Source: JANWVO01 sp964458495
Lineage (GTDB): Bacteria; Acidobacteriota; Terriglobia; Bryobacterales; Bryobacteraceae
Direction of reading: 5' to 3'
NCBI GenBank assembly: GCA_964458495.1
Contig: CAYWJB010000001.1
Span: 336,239 to 400,238, forward strand
Length of the DNA: 64,000 nt
The position numbers were made by a program, and so were the translations under genes. Of the stretch, positions 9,450-18,366 are shown piece after piece. Within the stretch, counting starts at the first letter, position 1, and the number at the start of each line of letters is the position of its first letter. The notes under the pieces are model-generated. The model was not told the origin of the DNA, ran no database searches, and was given only the letters and a program-made list of their open reading frames with translations.

Positions 9450-11270
9450 TTAGCGTGCAGGCAGCACCACGGTGAACGTGGAACCCTTGCCGGGCGCGCT
9501 CCGGACGCCGATCGAACCCTCGTGCAGCTCCACGATCTGCCGCACGATCGACAGGCCGATCCCCGTTCCCGCCTCGCCCGACTCCTCGGCGCGCCTCGTG
9601 CGGTAGAATTTGCGGAACAGCTGTTTCACCTCGGCCTCGTCCATGCCGATGCCCTGGTCTGCCACCCACATCCGCACAACGCTGTCCTCGGCCGCCGCGC
9701 CGATCACGACCTCCGTCTCCTCCGGCGAGTACTTCACCGCGTTGGTGACCAAGTTGTAGACGGCGTATTCAAGCAATTCCGCGTCCGCCCGCAGCGTCAA
9801 CCCGTCCGGCACGCGGTTGGAGAGCGCAATGCGCTTGCGCTCGGCCAGCGGCGCAGCGCGCCGGCAGCAGCCCTCCACAAGCACGGCCAGATCCACGTCC
9901 GACATCCGCAGCTCCATCTGCCCGGCGCTCAGCTTCTCCACGTCCAGAAAGGTTGTGATCATCCGCGCCAGCCGTTTCGATTCGCTGTGGATCATCTGGC
10001 TCAGCTCGCGCCGCTTCGCCTCCGGCAGGTTGTAGCGCGAGATCAGCTCGCTGGATCCCTGGATGGCCGTGAGCGGCGTGCGCATCTCGTGCGCGACGAA
10101 ATGGAACGCCTGCTGGTAGCGCCTGGTGGCGGCCTCGCTGGCTTCCAGCCGCCGCCGCACGAAGAAGTAGCGGAAGGCGCCCCCGCCCGCCATCGCCAGC
10201 CAGCCCGCCGCCACCGGCGCCGAGGCCGGAACGACGAGATCCTGTTTGAAACAAATCCACGGCGCCGCGTGCAGGACGAGAAGAACCACCGCGGCAGCCG
10301 CCCACCCATGCCAGCGCATCGCCAGGGACAGCGGCATCACGATCAGTGCCGCACCGAGCAAAGCCGCCAGCAGCGTGGCCCACAGCGGCGCGTCGGCCAG
10401 ATATGCCCCGGCGTGCATCGTCTGGAACGCCTGCGCGTGGATCTCGACGCCCGCCACCGGCAGCCCGCGCGACAGCGGCGTGAACAGCCGGTCCGGCGCA
10501 GCAGAAATCGCGGTCACTCCGACGAAGACCACCTTGCCCGCCAGCGCGCCTGCCGCTCCGCCGCCCAGCAAATCTGCCGCAGAAACCACGGGGATGCCGC
10601 GCTCCGCATAGCGCACCCGGAGGGGGCGTCCCTCGTCCCACCGCGACGGGATCACCCGTGCGCCTACCGCCACGTCGGCAGGCGAAGCCACGATCTCCGC
10701 TGTCCCGGTAGAGACGCGCAGCGCTTCCAGCGACAGCGCCCACCGCCGCACCCGCCCTGCCACGCGCTCCAGCGTAATGCGCCGGTTCACGTCATCATAA
10801 GGCCCGGCCAGCGTCGAGACGTGCCCCACCGCCTCCGCGTGCCTCCGGAACGTTTCGATCGGATCCTGCCAGCCAGTGCCGTCCGGCAGCATCTCGCAAG
10901 CCAGCACCAGCCCCGGCGTCCTCGCAAACGCCGCCGCCAGACGCGCGTCCTCCGAGGGGTCGCCCGGGTCGGCCAAAGTCACGTCCACCGCCACGGCGGC
11001 GGGCTTCGCCTCCGCGATCCGCTCGAGCAGCCGCGCCAAATTCTCGCGCAATCTCCGGATGCCGCCGAACCGCTGGAACGTCCGCTCATCGAACACAACC
11101 AGTTCCGCCGGCGATGCGGCGGGACGCGGCGGCGAAGCGCGGAACAGGAAATCGTAGACGTTGTTGTCGAACTGCCCGCCCAGCGCCGTGAACGAAAACA
11201 CCGCCGCCAACAGCCATGCGGCGGCAGCAATGGCCGCCGCCAACAGCACCGTGCGGCGTTCCCTTTTCAT
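9450..11270 (-). CDS. CHASE2-domain membrane sensor histidine kinase
   Basis: A 606-residue kinase. One N-terminal transmembrane helix (about 8-28) is followed by an extracytoplasmic CHASE2 domain (about 35-285: NNVYDFLFRA, AAVAVDVTLADPG, GKVVFVGVTA, GVEIHAQAFQTM). Three more membrane helices lie at about 295-370. Then come HisKA with phosphoacceptor H394 (FVAHEMRTPLTAIQG) and a HATPase domain with NLVTNAVKYSP and GTGIGLSIVRQIV. CHASE2 ligands are unknown. Its partner is the NtrC-type regulator immediately downstream; hslVU follows on the same strand, so the system may sense envelope stress (inference). Confidence 0.94.
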   Translation of the reverse strand: MKRERRTVLLAAAIAAAAWLLAAVFSFTALGGQFDNNVYDFLFRASPPRPAASPAELVVFDERTFQRFGGIRRLRENLARLLERIAEAKPAAVAVDVTLADPGDPSEDARLAAAFARTPGLVLACEMLPDGTGWQDPIETFRRHAEAVGHVSTLAGPYDDVNRRITLERVAGRVRRWALSLEALRVSTGTAEIVASPADVAVGARVIPSRWDEGRPLRVRYAERGIPVVSAADLLGGGAAGALAGKVVFVGVTAISAAPDRLFTPLSRGLPVAGVEIHAQAFQTMHAGAYLADAPLWATLLAALLGAALIVMPLSLAMRWHGWAAAAVVLLVLHAAPWICFKQDLVVPASAPVAAGWLAMAGGGAFRYFFVRRRLEASEAATRRYQQAFHFVAHEMRTPLTAIQGSSELISRYNLPEAKRRELSQMIHSESKRLARMITTFLDVEKLSAGQMELRMSDVDLAVLVEGCCRRAAPLAERKRIALSNRVPDGLTLRADAELLEYAVYNLVTNAVKYSPEETEVVIGAAAEDSVVRMWVADQGIGMDEAEVKQLFRKFYRTRRAEESGEAGTGIGLSIVRQIVELHEGSIGVRSAPGKGSTFTVVLPAR

Positions 11271-11316
11271 CGCAACTCCCGCGCTCCCGTCCCCGCGGCG
11301 CGGCGTGCAGCCCGCA

Positions 11317-12150
11317 TCACCGCGTCCGCAGCGCCTTGAGCTTCCGCTGCTGCACCTCGGCGGGTTTCAGCGTTCGGTCGTAGTCGTACAACGCATCTTC
11401 CCAGGAACCGTACATGGGGTTCGGCAGGATGATCCATCGCTCGCCCCACCACGCATCATAGGCGCGCGCCTTCCCCGCGCGCTCTTCCGGCTTCAGCCGC
11501 GCCGGGAAGAAATCGTTCAGGTCGTCCCCGCACAGAAGCAGCACGCGGTAATGCGCCGCCACCGCCGCACGCCGCGAACTCTTGTCCGAAGTCCACTCAG
11601 GGCGCTCGCCGCGCAACAGCAAAGCGTCGCCGAGGGCTTTCGCAACCTGCTCGCGGAACGGGAAGCCCTTCCCCACCAGGTTCCGGCGCGTCGCCTCCGC
11701 CTCTTGCTGCCCGCGGTTCGAGATATAGAACACCGTCACGCCGCGCGCCGAGGCGGCTTTCAGAAATTCCACCGCCCCAGGCACCGGCTCTGCACGCGCC
11801 TCGGAGGTCCACTCTTCCCACTGCTTCTGCGAATAGCGCCCGTCGCCTTCCAGCAGGAACCGCGCCTGCCCGGGCGAGTTGTCGAGCACCGTCTCGTCAA
11901 TGTCCACGATCACCGCCGGCGGCAACCGCCGCGCGTCGCCCGGCTGTTCCAGCGCCGCCGTCCAGCGCTTGTCCTTCAGCGCGCGCTCGAGCGACAGCCG
12001 CGCCGAGCGCCACGCCTGCAACGCGCAGGCGCGGTACTCCACCGACGTCTGCACCCACGCCGTGGCGTTCAAGCCGTCCATCACCGCCTGCGCGCGCGCC
12101 GTCGCGCCGGCCAGCAGGAAAACCGCAATCAAACCGATGGCTCTCGACAC
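11317..12150 (-). CDS. secreted HAD acid phosphatase, e(P4)/class C family
   Basis: A 277-residue protein with a Sec signal (1-21, ATARAQ). It has the e(P4) opening NATAWVQTSVEYRA (about 28-41) and the HAD nucleophile motif VDIDETVLDN with D83/D85; GDDLNDF supplies the distal acidic pair. Family members dephosphorylate nucleotides such as NMN and AMP in the periplasm. Unlike the Haemophilus protein, it has no lipobox Cys in the signal, so it is probably soluble periplasmic. It lies 25 bp downstream of the AlgH-like gene. Confidence 0.88.
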   Translation of the reverse strand: MSRAIGLIAVFLLAGATARAQAVMDGLNATAWVQTSVEYRACALQAWRSARLSLERALKDKRWTAALEQPGDARRLPPAVIVDIDETVLDNSPGQARFLLEGDGRYSQKQWEEWTSEARAEPVPGAVEFLKAASARGVTVFYISNRGQQEAEATRRNLVGKGFPFREQVAKALGDALLLRGERPEWTSDKSSRRAAVAAHYRVLLLCGDDLNDFFPARLKPEERAGKARAYDAWWGERWIILPNPMYGSWEDALYDYDRTLKPAEVQQRKLKALRTR

Positions 12151-12175
12151 AAATCCATTATCGCCGCCGCCCCGC

Positions 12176-12685
12176 CTACCGCCCCAGGAGCCGCTGCCAC
12201 AGCCGCTCCGGTTCGGGGTCGAACACTGCGCGGGCGTCGCCCGGCATCACCCGCCACAGTCCTCGCATCCACTCCTGCCGGAGTTGCGTCACCGTCCAGC
12301 CCGTGTAACCGACGTAGATCCGTCCCCGGGGCGAGCGCGTCCTTCCGGACACCATCCACACGCCCGGGCACAGCCTCGCCGCCCCCGCATCGGATTCCTC
12401 CGGAAGCAGCGAACGCACGCCATGCGGCACCGGCCCGCCCGCATACATCTGCGGCTCCCCGGAGCGGCGAGGCAGCGGCCGGTTCAGCATCAGGCCCATC
12501 GCCGCCTCACTGGAAACCCGGAACAGCAGGATCACCGTCCGCGCGAAGTCCACGTCCCGCATGGATGGCGAAGCCACCAGCAATTGCCCGGCTTCGAACG
12601 GCGCCGCCTGCCTCGCAGCGCCCGCCGCCACAAGCCACGCCCGTCTCGTCCAGGCCTCACGCTGTCCAGCGCATTCCTGTTTCAT
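12176..12685 (-). CDS. AlgH/YqgE (UPF0301) family protein with an N-terminal leader
   Basis: A 169-residue protein. The AlgH core is clear: FEAGQLLVASPSMRDVDFARTVILL (about 30-54, in short blocks), GLMLNRPL, MYAGGPV, and GYTGWTVTQLRQEW near the end. The family is widespread but of unclear function. Two oddities: about 28 extra residues at the front that look like a weak Tat or Sec leader (TRRAWLVAAGAARQAAP), and a shortened middle compared with the usual ~185 residues. A shorter start is not obvious because no internal Met precedes the core. It sits between the DUF1015 gene and the phosphatase on the same strand. Confidence 0.75.
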   Translation of the reverse strand: MKQECAGQREAWTRRAWLVAAGAARQAAPFEAGQLLVASPSMRDVDFARTVILLFRVSSEAAMGLMLNRPLPRRSGEPQMYAGGPVPHGVRSLLPEESDAGAARLCPGVWMVSGRTRSPRGRIYVGYTGWTVTQLRQEWMRGLWRVMPGDARAVFDPEPERLWQRLLGR

Positions 12686-12723
12686 GGCGCGCCCGCTGCA
12701 CTCCCATCATGACGCGCCGCGCG

Positions 12724-13884
12724 TCACCCGGGCAGCTCGTACATCACCAGCCCGGAACCCAGCTTGGGATAGAAGTACGTCGACTTCTGCGGCAGCACCT
12801 GCCCGGCGAATGCCGCCCGGGCCAGCCCCTCCACGGGCAGGTCTTCCAGCAGAAAGGCGATCTGCGCCCGGCCCGCGCGCACCGCCTCCCGCGCCTCTGC
12901 AGGGGAGCGCGTGTAAGCCAGATGCCCGCCCTCGGCCACCCGCTCGGGCGTCAATCCGAGCAGCGGCGACAGGATCGACTCCTGCAACACCACCACGTTC
13001 AGCGCCCCTTCCTGCGCCGGGATGTCCGTATGAAACTCGCCCGCGGCGGCGGCCACGCCGATCCGCACATGCCCCGGGGGCGAGGCCACCGGCCAGGCGC
13101 CGGGTGCGGCGTTGGGCAGCGCCCGGAGGAATACCGCAGCTTCAAACTGCGGCAGGGAATGCACCAGGCGGTGCGTGGCGAAGCAGCGCAAGCCGGGCGA
13201 CTCGAGCGCCACAAAGGTCATCATCGTCCGCGCCTGCCCCATGCGCAGCGCCGTTTCGTAGCGATGGTGCCCGTCGGCGATCAGAAGTCTTCTGTCCGCC
13301 ATCGCCGCCTTCAGAGCCCCGATCCACGCCGCATCCGTCACCCGCCACAGCCGGTGGCTCGTCTGCTGGTGGTCCTCGTATTCGATCTCCGCCGGTTGCG
13401 CCGCGGCCTCCGCCAGCATCCGCTCCACCGCCAGATCCGGATCGGGAAAGAGCATGAAGATCGAATCGAACTGCACACGCGTGGCTTCCAGCAGACGGAA
13501 GCGATCCTCCTTCGGGCCGCTCAGCGTGCGCTCGTGCCGGAACACTGTCTGCCCGTATGGCTCGGTGTCGCCGAGCGCGATGAATCCGCGCCTCACGAGC
13601 CTCTCGCCGCTGCCCGGCGCGGGAAATTCCTGCTCGTAAACAAATACAGCTTCCTCATCGTCGGTGGCTACGATCCCCTCGCGCCGCCACTCGTCGAGCC
13701 GCGCTGCCGCGCCCGCGTAATCGCCGCGAGGCAGGATCAGGTGCGCGAAATTGTACGGGCTTCGCGCCTTGTAGCTGCGCTCCAGTTCCTCTGGAATGAC
13801 GTCATAGGGCAGCGTGGCGAGTTGTTCTGCATCGCCCGCGCGGGGAGTGTAACGAAGGGCGCGGAAAGGATGAATGCGTGCCAT
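12724..13884 (-). CDS. DUF1015 family protein
   Basis: A 386-residue protein matching the DUF1015 family: MARIHPFRALRY at the start, the LPYDVIPEEL block, NFAHLILPRGDY, FRHERTLSGPKEDR, and the ADGHHRYETALRMG motif near residue 220 that defines the family. In several genomes such genes sit near serine or glycine metabolism, but the activity is not established. The frame is open 11 codons further upstream, but nearly all homologues begin at the MARIHPF-type Met, so I use 13884. No clear Shine-Dalgarno at any of the candidate starts. Cytoplasmic. Confidence 0.82.
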   Translation of the reverse strand: MARIHPFRALRYTPRAGDAEQLATLPYDVIPEELERSYKARSPYNFAHLILPRGDYAGAAARLDEWRREGIVATDDEEAVFVYEQEFPAPGSGERLVRRGFIALGDTEPYGQTVFRHERTLSGPKEDRFRLLEATRVQFDSIFMLFPDPDLAVERMLAEAAAQPAEIEYEDHQQTSHRLWRVTDAAWIGALKAAMADRRLLIADGHHRYETALRMGQARTMMTFVALESPGLRCFATHRLVHSLPQFEAAVFLRALPNAAPGAWPVASPPGHVRIGVAAAAGEFHTDIPAQEGALNVVVLQESILSPLLGLTPERVAEGGHLAYTRSPAEAREAVRAGRAQIAFLLEDLPVEGLARAAFAGQVLPQKSTYFYPKLGSGLVMYELPG

Positions 13885-13999
13885 GGACGGGGGAATCTCT
13901 ACCATAACGCAGCTCAACAGCCCCCGTCAGCCCGCGCAAGCGGAAAGCGCCGCACCCCCGCCGGCTGCGGAAGGCGAGGCGCGGCAGCCAGTTGCCTGA

Positions 14000-15112
14000 T
14001 CAGAGCAGCTTCGCCAATTCCGTGTACGGGATCCCCTGGGACTCCGCCACCGCCGGATGCGTGCAACAGCCCTTGTAGGTGTTGACGCCCAGAGCCAGCG
14101 ACGGGCTCGATGCGATCGCCTCATGCACGCCGTGCTGCACCAGCTGCATCAGGTAGGGGAACGTGGCGTTGGTCAGCCCATAGGTGGAAGTGTGCGGAAC
14201 TGCTGCCGGCATGTTCGACACGCAATAGTGCAGGACGTTGTCCACGAAATAGACCGGATCGGTGTGCGTGGTCGCGCGGGAAGTCTCGCAGCAGCCTCCC
14301 TGATCGATCGCCACGTCCACAATCACGGAGTTGCGCTTCATCACCTGGAGCATCTCGCGCTTCACGAGCTTCGGCGCGCTGGCGCCGGGGATCAGCACGG
14401 CGCCGATCACCAGATCGGCCTGGCGCAGCGATTCGCGGATGGTCCACGCGTTGGATGCCAGAGTGATCACGCCGCCGTTGTAGATGTCATCCAGTTCGCG
14501 CAGGCGGTTCAGGTTCTTGTCGATGATCGTGACGCTCGCCCCGAACCCGTGGGCGATGCGCGCCGCATTGTGGCCTACCACGCCGCCGCCCAGCACCACG
14601 ACATTGCCCGGAGCGACGCCCGGAATGCCCCCCAGCAGCACGCCGCGGCCGCCGTTGGGCGCCTCCAGATATTGGGCGCCGATCTGCACCGCCATGCGGC
14701 CGGCCACTTCGCTCATCGGCGTCAGAAGCGGCAGCGAGCCGTCCTCTTCCTGGATGGTCTCGTAGGCGATGCCGGTCACCTTCGTCTCCAGCATCTTCTG
14801 CGTCAGCTCCGGCAGCGGGGCCAGATGCAGGTACGTGAACACCGTCAGCCCTTCGCGGAAAAATCCGTATTCGGAGGGCTGCGGCTCTTTGACCTTCACG
14901 ATGATGTCGGCGGCGTTCCAGACGTCGGCCGCCGTCGGCGCGATGCGCGCGCCCGCCTGCAGGTACTCTTCGTCGGTGATCGAACTCAGACTTCCGGCGC
15001 GAGTCTGCACCACCACCTGATGGCCGGCTTCCACGAGCGCGGTAACGCCGTGCGGCACCAGCCCGACACGGGATTCGTGGTCCTTCACTTCACGGGGTAC
15101 GCCAATGATCAT
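14000..15112 (-). CDS. ald: alanine dehydrogenase
   Basis: A 370-residue enzyme for NAD-linked L-alanine to pyruvate conversion. It starts MIIGVPREVKDHESRVGL, shows KVKEPQPSEY (substrate-site Lys) and TYLHLAPLPELT (catalytic His region), the Rossmann motif VVLGGGVVGHNAARIAHGFG, and DVAIDQGGCCETSRATTHTDP, all diagnostic of AlaDH over the related transhydrogenase. Length is exactly that of the family. Its ATG overlaps the stop of the upstream peptidoglycan-binding gene in the sequence ATGA, so translation is probably coupled. Confidence 0.96.
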   Translation of the reverse strand: MIIGVPREVKDHESRVGLVPHGVTALVEAGHQVVVQTRAGSLSSITDEEYLQAGARIAPTAADVWNAADIIVKVKEPQPSEYGFFREGLTVFTYLHLAPLPELTQKMLETKVTGIAYETIQEEDGSLPLLTPMSEVAGRMAVQIGAQYLEAPNGGRGVLLGGIPGVAPGNVVVLGGGVVGHNAARIAHGFGASVTIIDKNLNRLRELDDIYNGGVITLASNAWTIRESLRQADLVIGAVLIPGASAPKLVKREMLQVMKRNSVIVDVAIDQGGCCETSRATTHTDPVYFVDNVLHYCVSNMPAAVPHTSTYGLTNATFPYLMQLVQHGVHEAIASSPSLALGVNTYKGCCTHPAVAESQGIPYTELAKLL

Positions 15113-15573
15113 GGTCGGTTTCCTTCCCTTGGGGGTTCGGCAGCCGCCGTGCCGGATGGCGCGGTGCGGCTTTGCGGCGGTCCCAGGCCCAATGCGATCA
15201 GGGTCAGCGGGTCGAGCTTGCCCCTGCCGGTCAGGTTCCGGATGTTGTGATCCTCCTGGAACCTCTTGAGCGCCTCCACCGTGGCCGCGTCCCACACGCC
15301 CGTGGGCTCCACTGCGTAACCGCGCTCGGCGAGCGCCTGCTGGATTTGCCGGATCCGCTGTGGTTCGGGCTGCTGCTGTCCGCGTGCCTGCCGGGTGGCG
15401 GCCTTCTTGCGCCCGGTGCGCCGCCGCGTGGAAGACTTCTTCCCTTTGCTGGCTGCGTTGCCCTGTTTCACGGCCGGCTTGCCGGCAGCCGTCTGTGCCG
15501 CAGACTCAGCCGCGGGAGGCGCCAGAAGCGTGAAGGCCAACAGGGGCAGCAACAGCAGACAGGGCCGCTTCAC
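15109..15573 (-). CDS. exported peptidoglycan-binding domain protein
   Basis: A 154-residue protein if started at the GTG at 15573 (VKRPCLLLLPLLAFTLL), which places a clean signal peptide at the front. A longer ATG-started frame exists but adds residues unlike any leader. After a Lys/Arg-rich linker (about 40-75: KKSSTRRRTGRKKAATR) comes a PG_binding_1 module (RIRQIQQALAERGYAVEPTGVWDAATVEALKRFQ). It presumably binds the cell wall. A Pro/Ala tail overlaps alanine dehydrogenase by 4 bp. Confidence 0.72.
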   Translation of the reverse strand: MKRPCLLLLPLLAFTLLAPPAAESAAQTAAGKPAVKQGNAASKGKKSSTRRRTGRKKAATRQARGQQQPEPQRIRQIQQALAERGYAVEPTGVWDAATVEALKRFQEDHNIRNLTGRGKLDPLTLIALGLGPPQSRTAPSGTAAAEPPREGNRP

Positions 15574-15640
15574 GATGCCAGAATAGCACCGCGCAGCCCC
15601 GTTTTTCGACCTTTCTGCCCGGAATCCGGCGCCCGGCCGC

Positions 15641-16414
15641 TCAGCCCGCGCCGCCCACCTTGGATTCTTCACGGAACAGCGCCACGGCCCTCGTGAAGTC
15701 GCGGTGCATGCGGGCAATGTTTTCGATCTTCACGCCCTTCGGGCAGATCGCCTCGCACTCGCCCGTGTTGGTGCAGTAGCCGAAGCCCTCTTCCGTCATC
15801 TTCAGCACCATGCGCAGGGCGCGGCGGTCGCGCTCAGGCTCCCCTTGCGGCAGCAGCCCGAGGTGGGCAATCTTGGCCGAGACGAACAGCGACGCGCTCG
15901 CGTTCGGGCACGCCGCCACACAGGCGCCGCAGCCGATGCAGGCGGCCGCGTCCATGGCGCGGTCGGCACACTGCTTGCTCACCGGGACCGAATTGGCCTC
16001 AGGCGCCGAACCCGTGTTGATGCTGATGTAGCCGCCTGCGGAGATGATCCGGTCGAACGCGCTCCGGTCCACCATCAGGTCCCTGATCACCGGGAACGCC
16101 TTGGCCCGGAACGGCTCCAGCCACAGCTCCTCGCCGTCCCGGAAGTGGCGCATATGGAGCTGGCACACCGTGGTGCCCCGCTCGGGCCCGTGCGGGATGC
16201 CGTTGATCATGAAGCCGCAGCAGCCGCAGATGCCCTCCCGGCAGTCGTGCTCGAACGTCACCGGATCCTCGCCTTTGCGCGTCAGCTCCTCGTTCAGCAC
16301 GTCGAGCATCTCCAGGAACGACATGTGCTCGTTCACCTGGTCGAGCTCGTAGCGCACCATCTTGCCCGGGCTCGATGAATTCTTCTGACGCCAGATGTTC
16401 AGGATGATCTTCAT
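15641..16414 (-). CDS. sdhB: succinate dehydrogenase/fumarate reductase iron-sulfur subunit
   Basis: A 257-residue electron-transfer subunit. The [2Fe-2S] ligands are in CREGICGCCG (C58, C63, C66) plus C84. The C-terminal half has CIGCGACVAACPNASA and CTNTGECEAICPKGVK for the [4Fe-4S] and [3Fe-4S] centres. The sequence style (KNSSSPGKMVRYELDQVNEHMSF in part) is that of the B. subtilis/epsilonproteobacterial type, which works with menaquinone. It lies 12 bp downstream of sdhA. Confidence 0.96.
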   Translation of the reverse strand: MKIILNIWRQKNSSSPGKMVRYELDQVNEHMSFLEMLDVLNEELTRKGEDPVTFEHDCREGICGCCGFMINGIPHGPERGTTVCQLHMRHFRDGEELWLEPFRAKAFPVIRDLMVDRSAFDRIISAGGYISINTGSAPEANSVPVSKQCADRAMDAAACIGCGACVAACPNASASLFVSAKIAHLGLLPQGEPERDRRALRMVLKMTEEGFGYCTNTGECEAICPKGVKIENIARMHRDFTRAVALFREESKVGGAG

Positions 16415-16426
16415 CGCCTGTGCTCC

Positions 16427-18346
16427 TCACTTGTAGCTGCGCTGCGCCAGATGCACGAATTCGAAGTTGAGCGGCTCCACATGGCGCGCCGGCCGCTGGC
16501 CGTCGCCCGTGTGCTCCCACACCGCCACATGGCAGAACCGTTCGTCGTCGCGCTTCGCCTCGCCTTCCTCGGTCTGGTGCTCCTCGCGGAAGTGCCCGCC
16601 GCAGCTCTCCTCGCGTTCCAGGGCGTCCAGGCACATCAGTTCGGCCAGCTCGAAAAAGTCCGCCACGCGCCCCGCCTTCTCAAGGCTTTGGTTCAGCTCC
16701 TCCCCGCTTCCGGGGACGTTCACGTTCTGCCAGAACTCCTCCCGCAACCCGGGGATCTTCTCCAGCGCGTGCTTCAGCCCCGCCGCGTTGCGGGCCATTC
16801 CGCAGTACTCCCACATGATCTTGCCGAGCTCGCGGTGGAAATCGTCCACCGTCTTCTTCCCTCGAATCGAGAGAAGGCGCCTGGTGCGCTGCTCGACCTC
16901 CTGGCGCGCCGCGCGGAACTCCTCTTGCTCCGCGCTCACGTCGCCCGGCTTCACCTGCGCCAGGAAATGCCCGATCGTGTAAGGGATGATGAAATAGCCG
17001 TCCGCCAGGCCCTGCATCAGCGCGCTCGCGCCCAGCCGGTTGGCGCCGTGATCGCTGAAATTCGCTTCGCCCAGCACGAACAGCCCGGGAATCGTGCTCT
17101 GCAGGTTGTAATCCACCCAAAGCCCGCCCATGGTGTAGTGCACCGCCGGGTAAATGCGCATCGGGACCGTGTAGGGATCCTCGCCGGTGATGCGCTCGTA
17201 CATCTCGAACAGGTTGCCGTAGCGCTCCTCGATCGTCTTCCGTCCCAGCCGTCCGATCGCCTCCTTGAAATCCAGGTACACGCCCCGGCCGCCGGGGCCC
17301 ACGCCGTATCCCTGGTCGCACATCATCTTGGCTGCGCGCGAGGCGATGTCGCGCGGGCAGAGATTGCCGAACGCCGGATAGATCCGCTCCAGGTAGTAGT
17401 CGCGCTCTTCCTCGGGGATGTCGTTCGGGTTGCGCGTGTCGCCCTTCTGCTTCGGCACCCAGATGCGGCCGTCATTCCGCAGCGACTCGCTCATCAGTGT
17501 GAGCTTCGACTGATAGTCGCCGCTCTGCGGGATGCAGGTCGGATGGATCTGGGTGAAGCACGGGTTGCCGAACCCCGCTCCGCGCTTGTAGGCGCGCCAG
17601 ACGGCCGTGGCGTTGGAGCCCTTGGCGTTGGTGGAAAGATAGAACACGTTGCCGTAGCCGCCGGTGGCGAGCACCACCGCGTCCGCCACGTGGCAGTCGA
17701 TCGAGCCGGTGACCAGGTTGCGCGTGACGATGCCGCGGGCGCGCCCGCCGATCACGACCAGGTCCAGCATCTCGTGCCGGTAAAACATCTCGACGCGCCC
17801 GGCGTCCACCTGGCGCTCCAGCGCCTGGTAGCAGCCAAGCAGCAGCTGCTGCCCGGTCTGGCCCCGCGCGTAAAAGGTGCGCGACACCTGCGCGCCGCCG
17901 AAGCTGCGGTTGGCCAGCGTGCCGCCGTACTCGCGCGCGAACGGCACCCCCTGCGCCACGCACTGGTCGATGATGTTCACGCTCACTTCGGCCAGCCGGT
18001 AGACGTTCGACTCGCGCGAGCGAAAATCGCCGCCCTTGATCGTGTCGTAGAAGAGCCGGTAAATGCTGTCGCCGTCGTTCTGATAGTTCTTTGCCGCGTT
18101 GATGCCGCCCTGCGCGGCGATCGAGTGCGCCCGCCGCGGCGAATCCTGGAAGCAGAAGCACTTGACGTTGTAGCCCAGCTCTCCAAGCGTCGCCGCCGCG
18201 CTGCCGCCGGCCAGCCCCGAGCCCACCACGATCACCGTATACTTGCGGCGGTTGGCCGGGCTCACCAGCTTCATCTCCTGCTTCGCCTTCGACCAGCGAT
18301 GCTCGAGCGGACCCGAAGGGGTCCGCGGATCCAGTTGGAACGACAT
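16427..18346 (-). CDS. sdhA: succinate dehydrogenase/fumarate reductase flavoprotein subunit
   Basis: A 639-residue FAD subunit. It has the dinucleotide-binding motif VIVVGSGLAGGSAAATLGELG, the covalent-FAD His region RRAHSIAAQGGINAAKNY, the substrate-site motifs THPTC-like QIHPTCIPQSG and HYTMGGLWVD, and GEANFSDHGANRLGASALMQGLADG. The length and motifs are those of the menaquinone-linked type. The open frame runs a further 600 bp upstream, but the start at MSFQLDPRTP is preceded by GGAGAAGG and falls just after sdhC, so it is preferred. Order is sdhC-sdhA-sdhB. Confidence 0.96.
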   Translation of the reverse strand: MSFQLDPRTPSGPLEHRWSKAKQEMKLVSPANRRKYTVIVVGSGLAGGSAAATLGELGYNVKCFCFQDSPRRAHSIAAQGGINAAKNYQNDGDSIYRLFYDTIKGGDFRSRESNVYRLAEVSVNIIDQCVAQGVPFAREYGGTLANRSFGGAQVSRTFYARGQTGQQLLLGCYQALERQVDAGRVEMFYRHEMLDLVVIGGRARGIVTRNLVTGSIDCHVADAVVLATGGYGNVFYLSTNAKGSNATAVWRAYKRGAGFGNPCFTQIHPTCIPQSGDYQSKLTLMSESLRNDGRIWVPKQKGDTRNPNDIPEEERDYYLERIYPAFGNLCPRDIASRAAKMMCDQGYGVGPGGRGVYLDFKEAIGRLGRKTIEERYGNLFEMYERITGEDPYTVPMRIYPAVHYTMGGLWVDYNLQSTIPGLFVLGEANFSDHGANRLGASALMQGLADGYFIIPYTIGHFLAQVKPGDVSAEQEEFRAARQEVEQRTRRLLSIRGKKTVDDFHRELGKIMWEYCGMARNAAGLKHALEKIPGLREEFWQNVNVPGSGEELNQSLEKAGRVADFFELAELMCLDALEREESCGGHFREEHQTEEGEAKRDDERFCHVAVWEHTGDGQRPARHVEPLNFEFVHLAQRSYK

Positions 18347-18366
18347 GATTCCTTCTCCCTCCCGGC

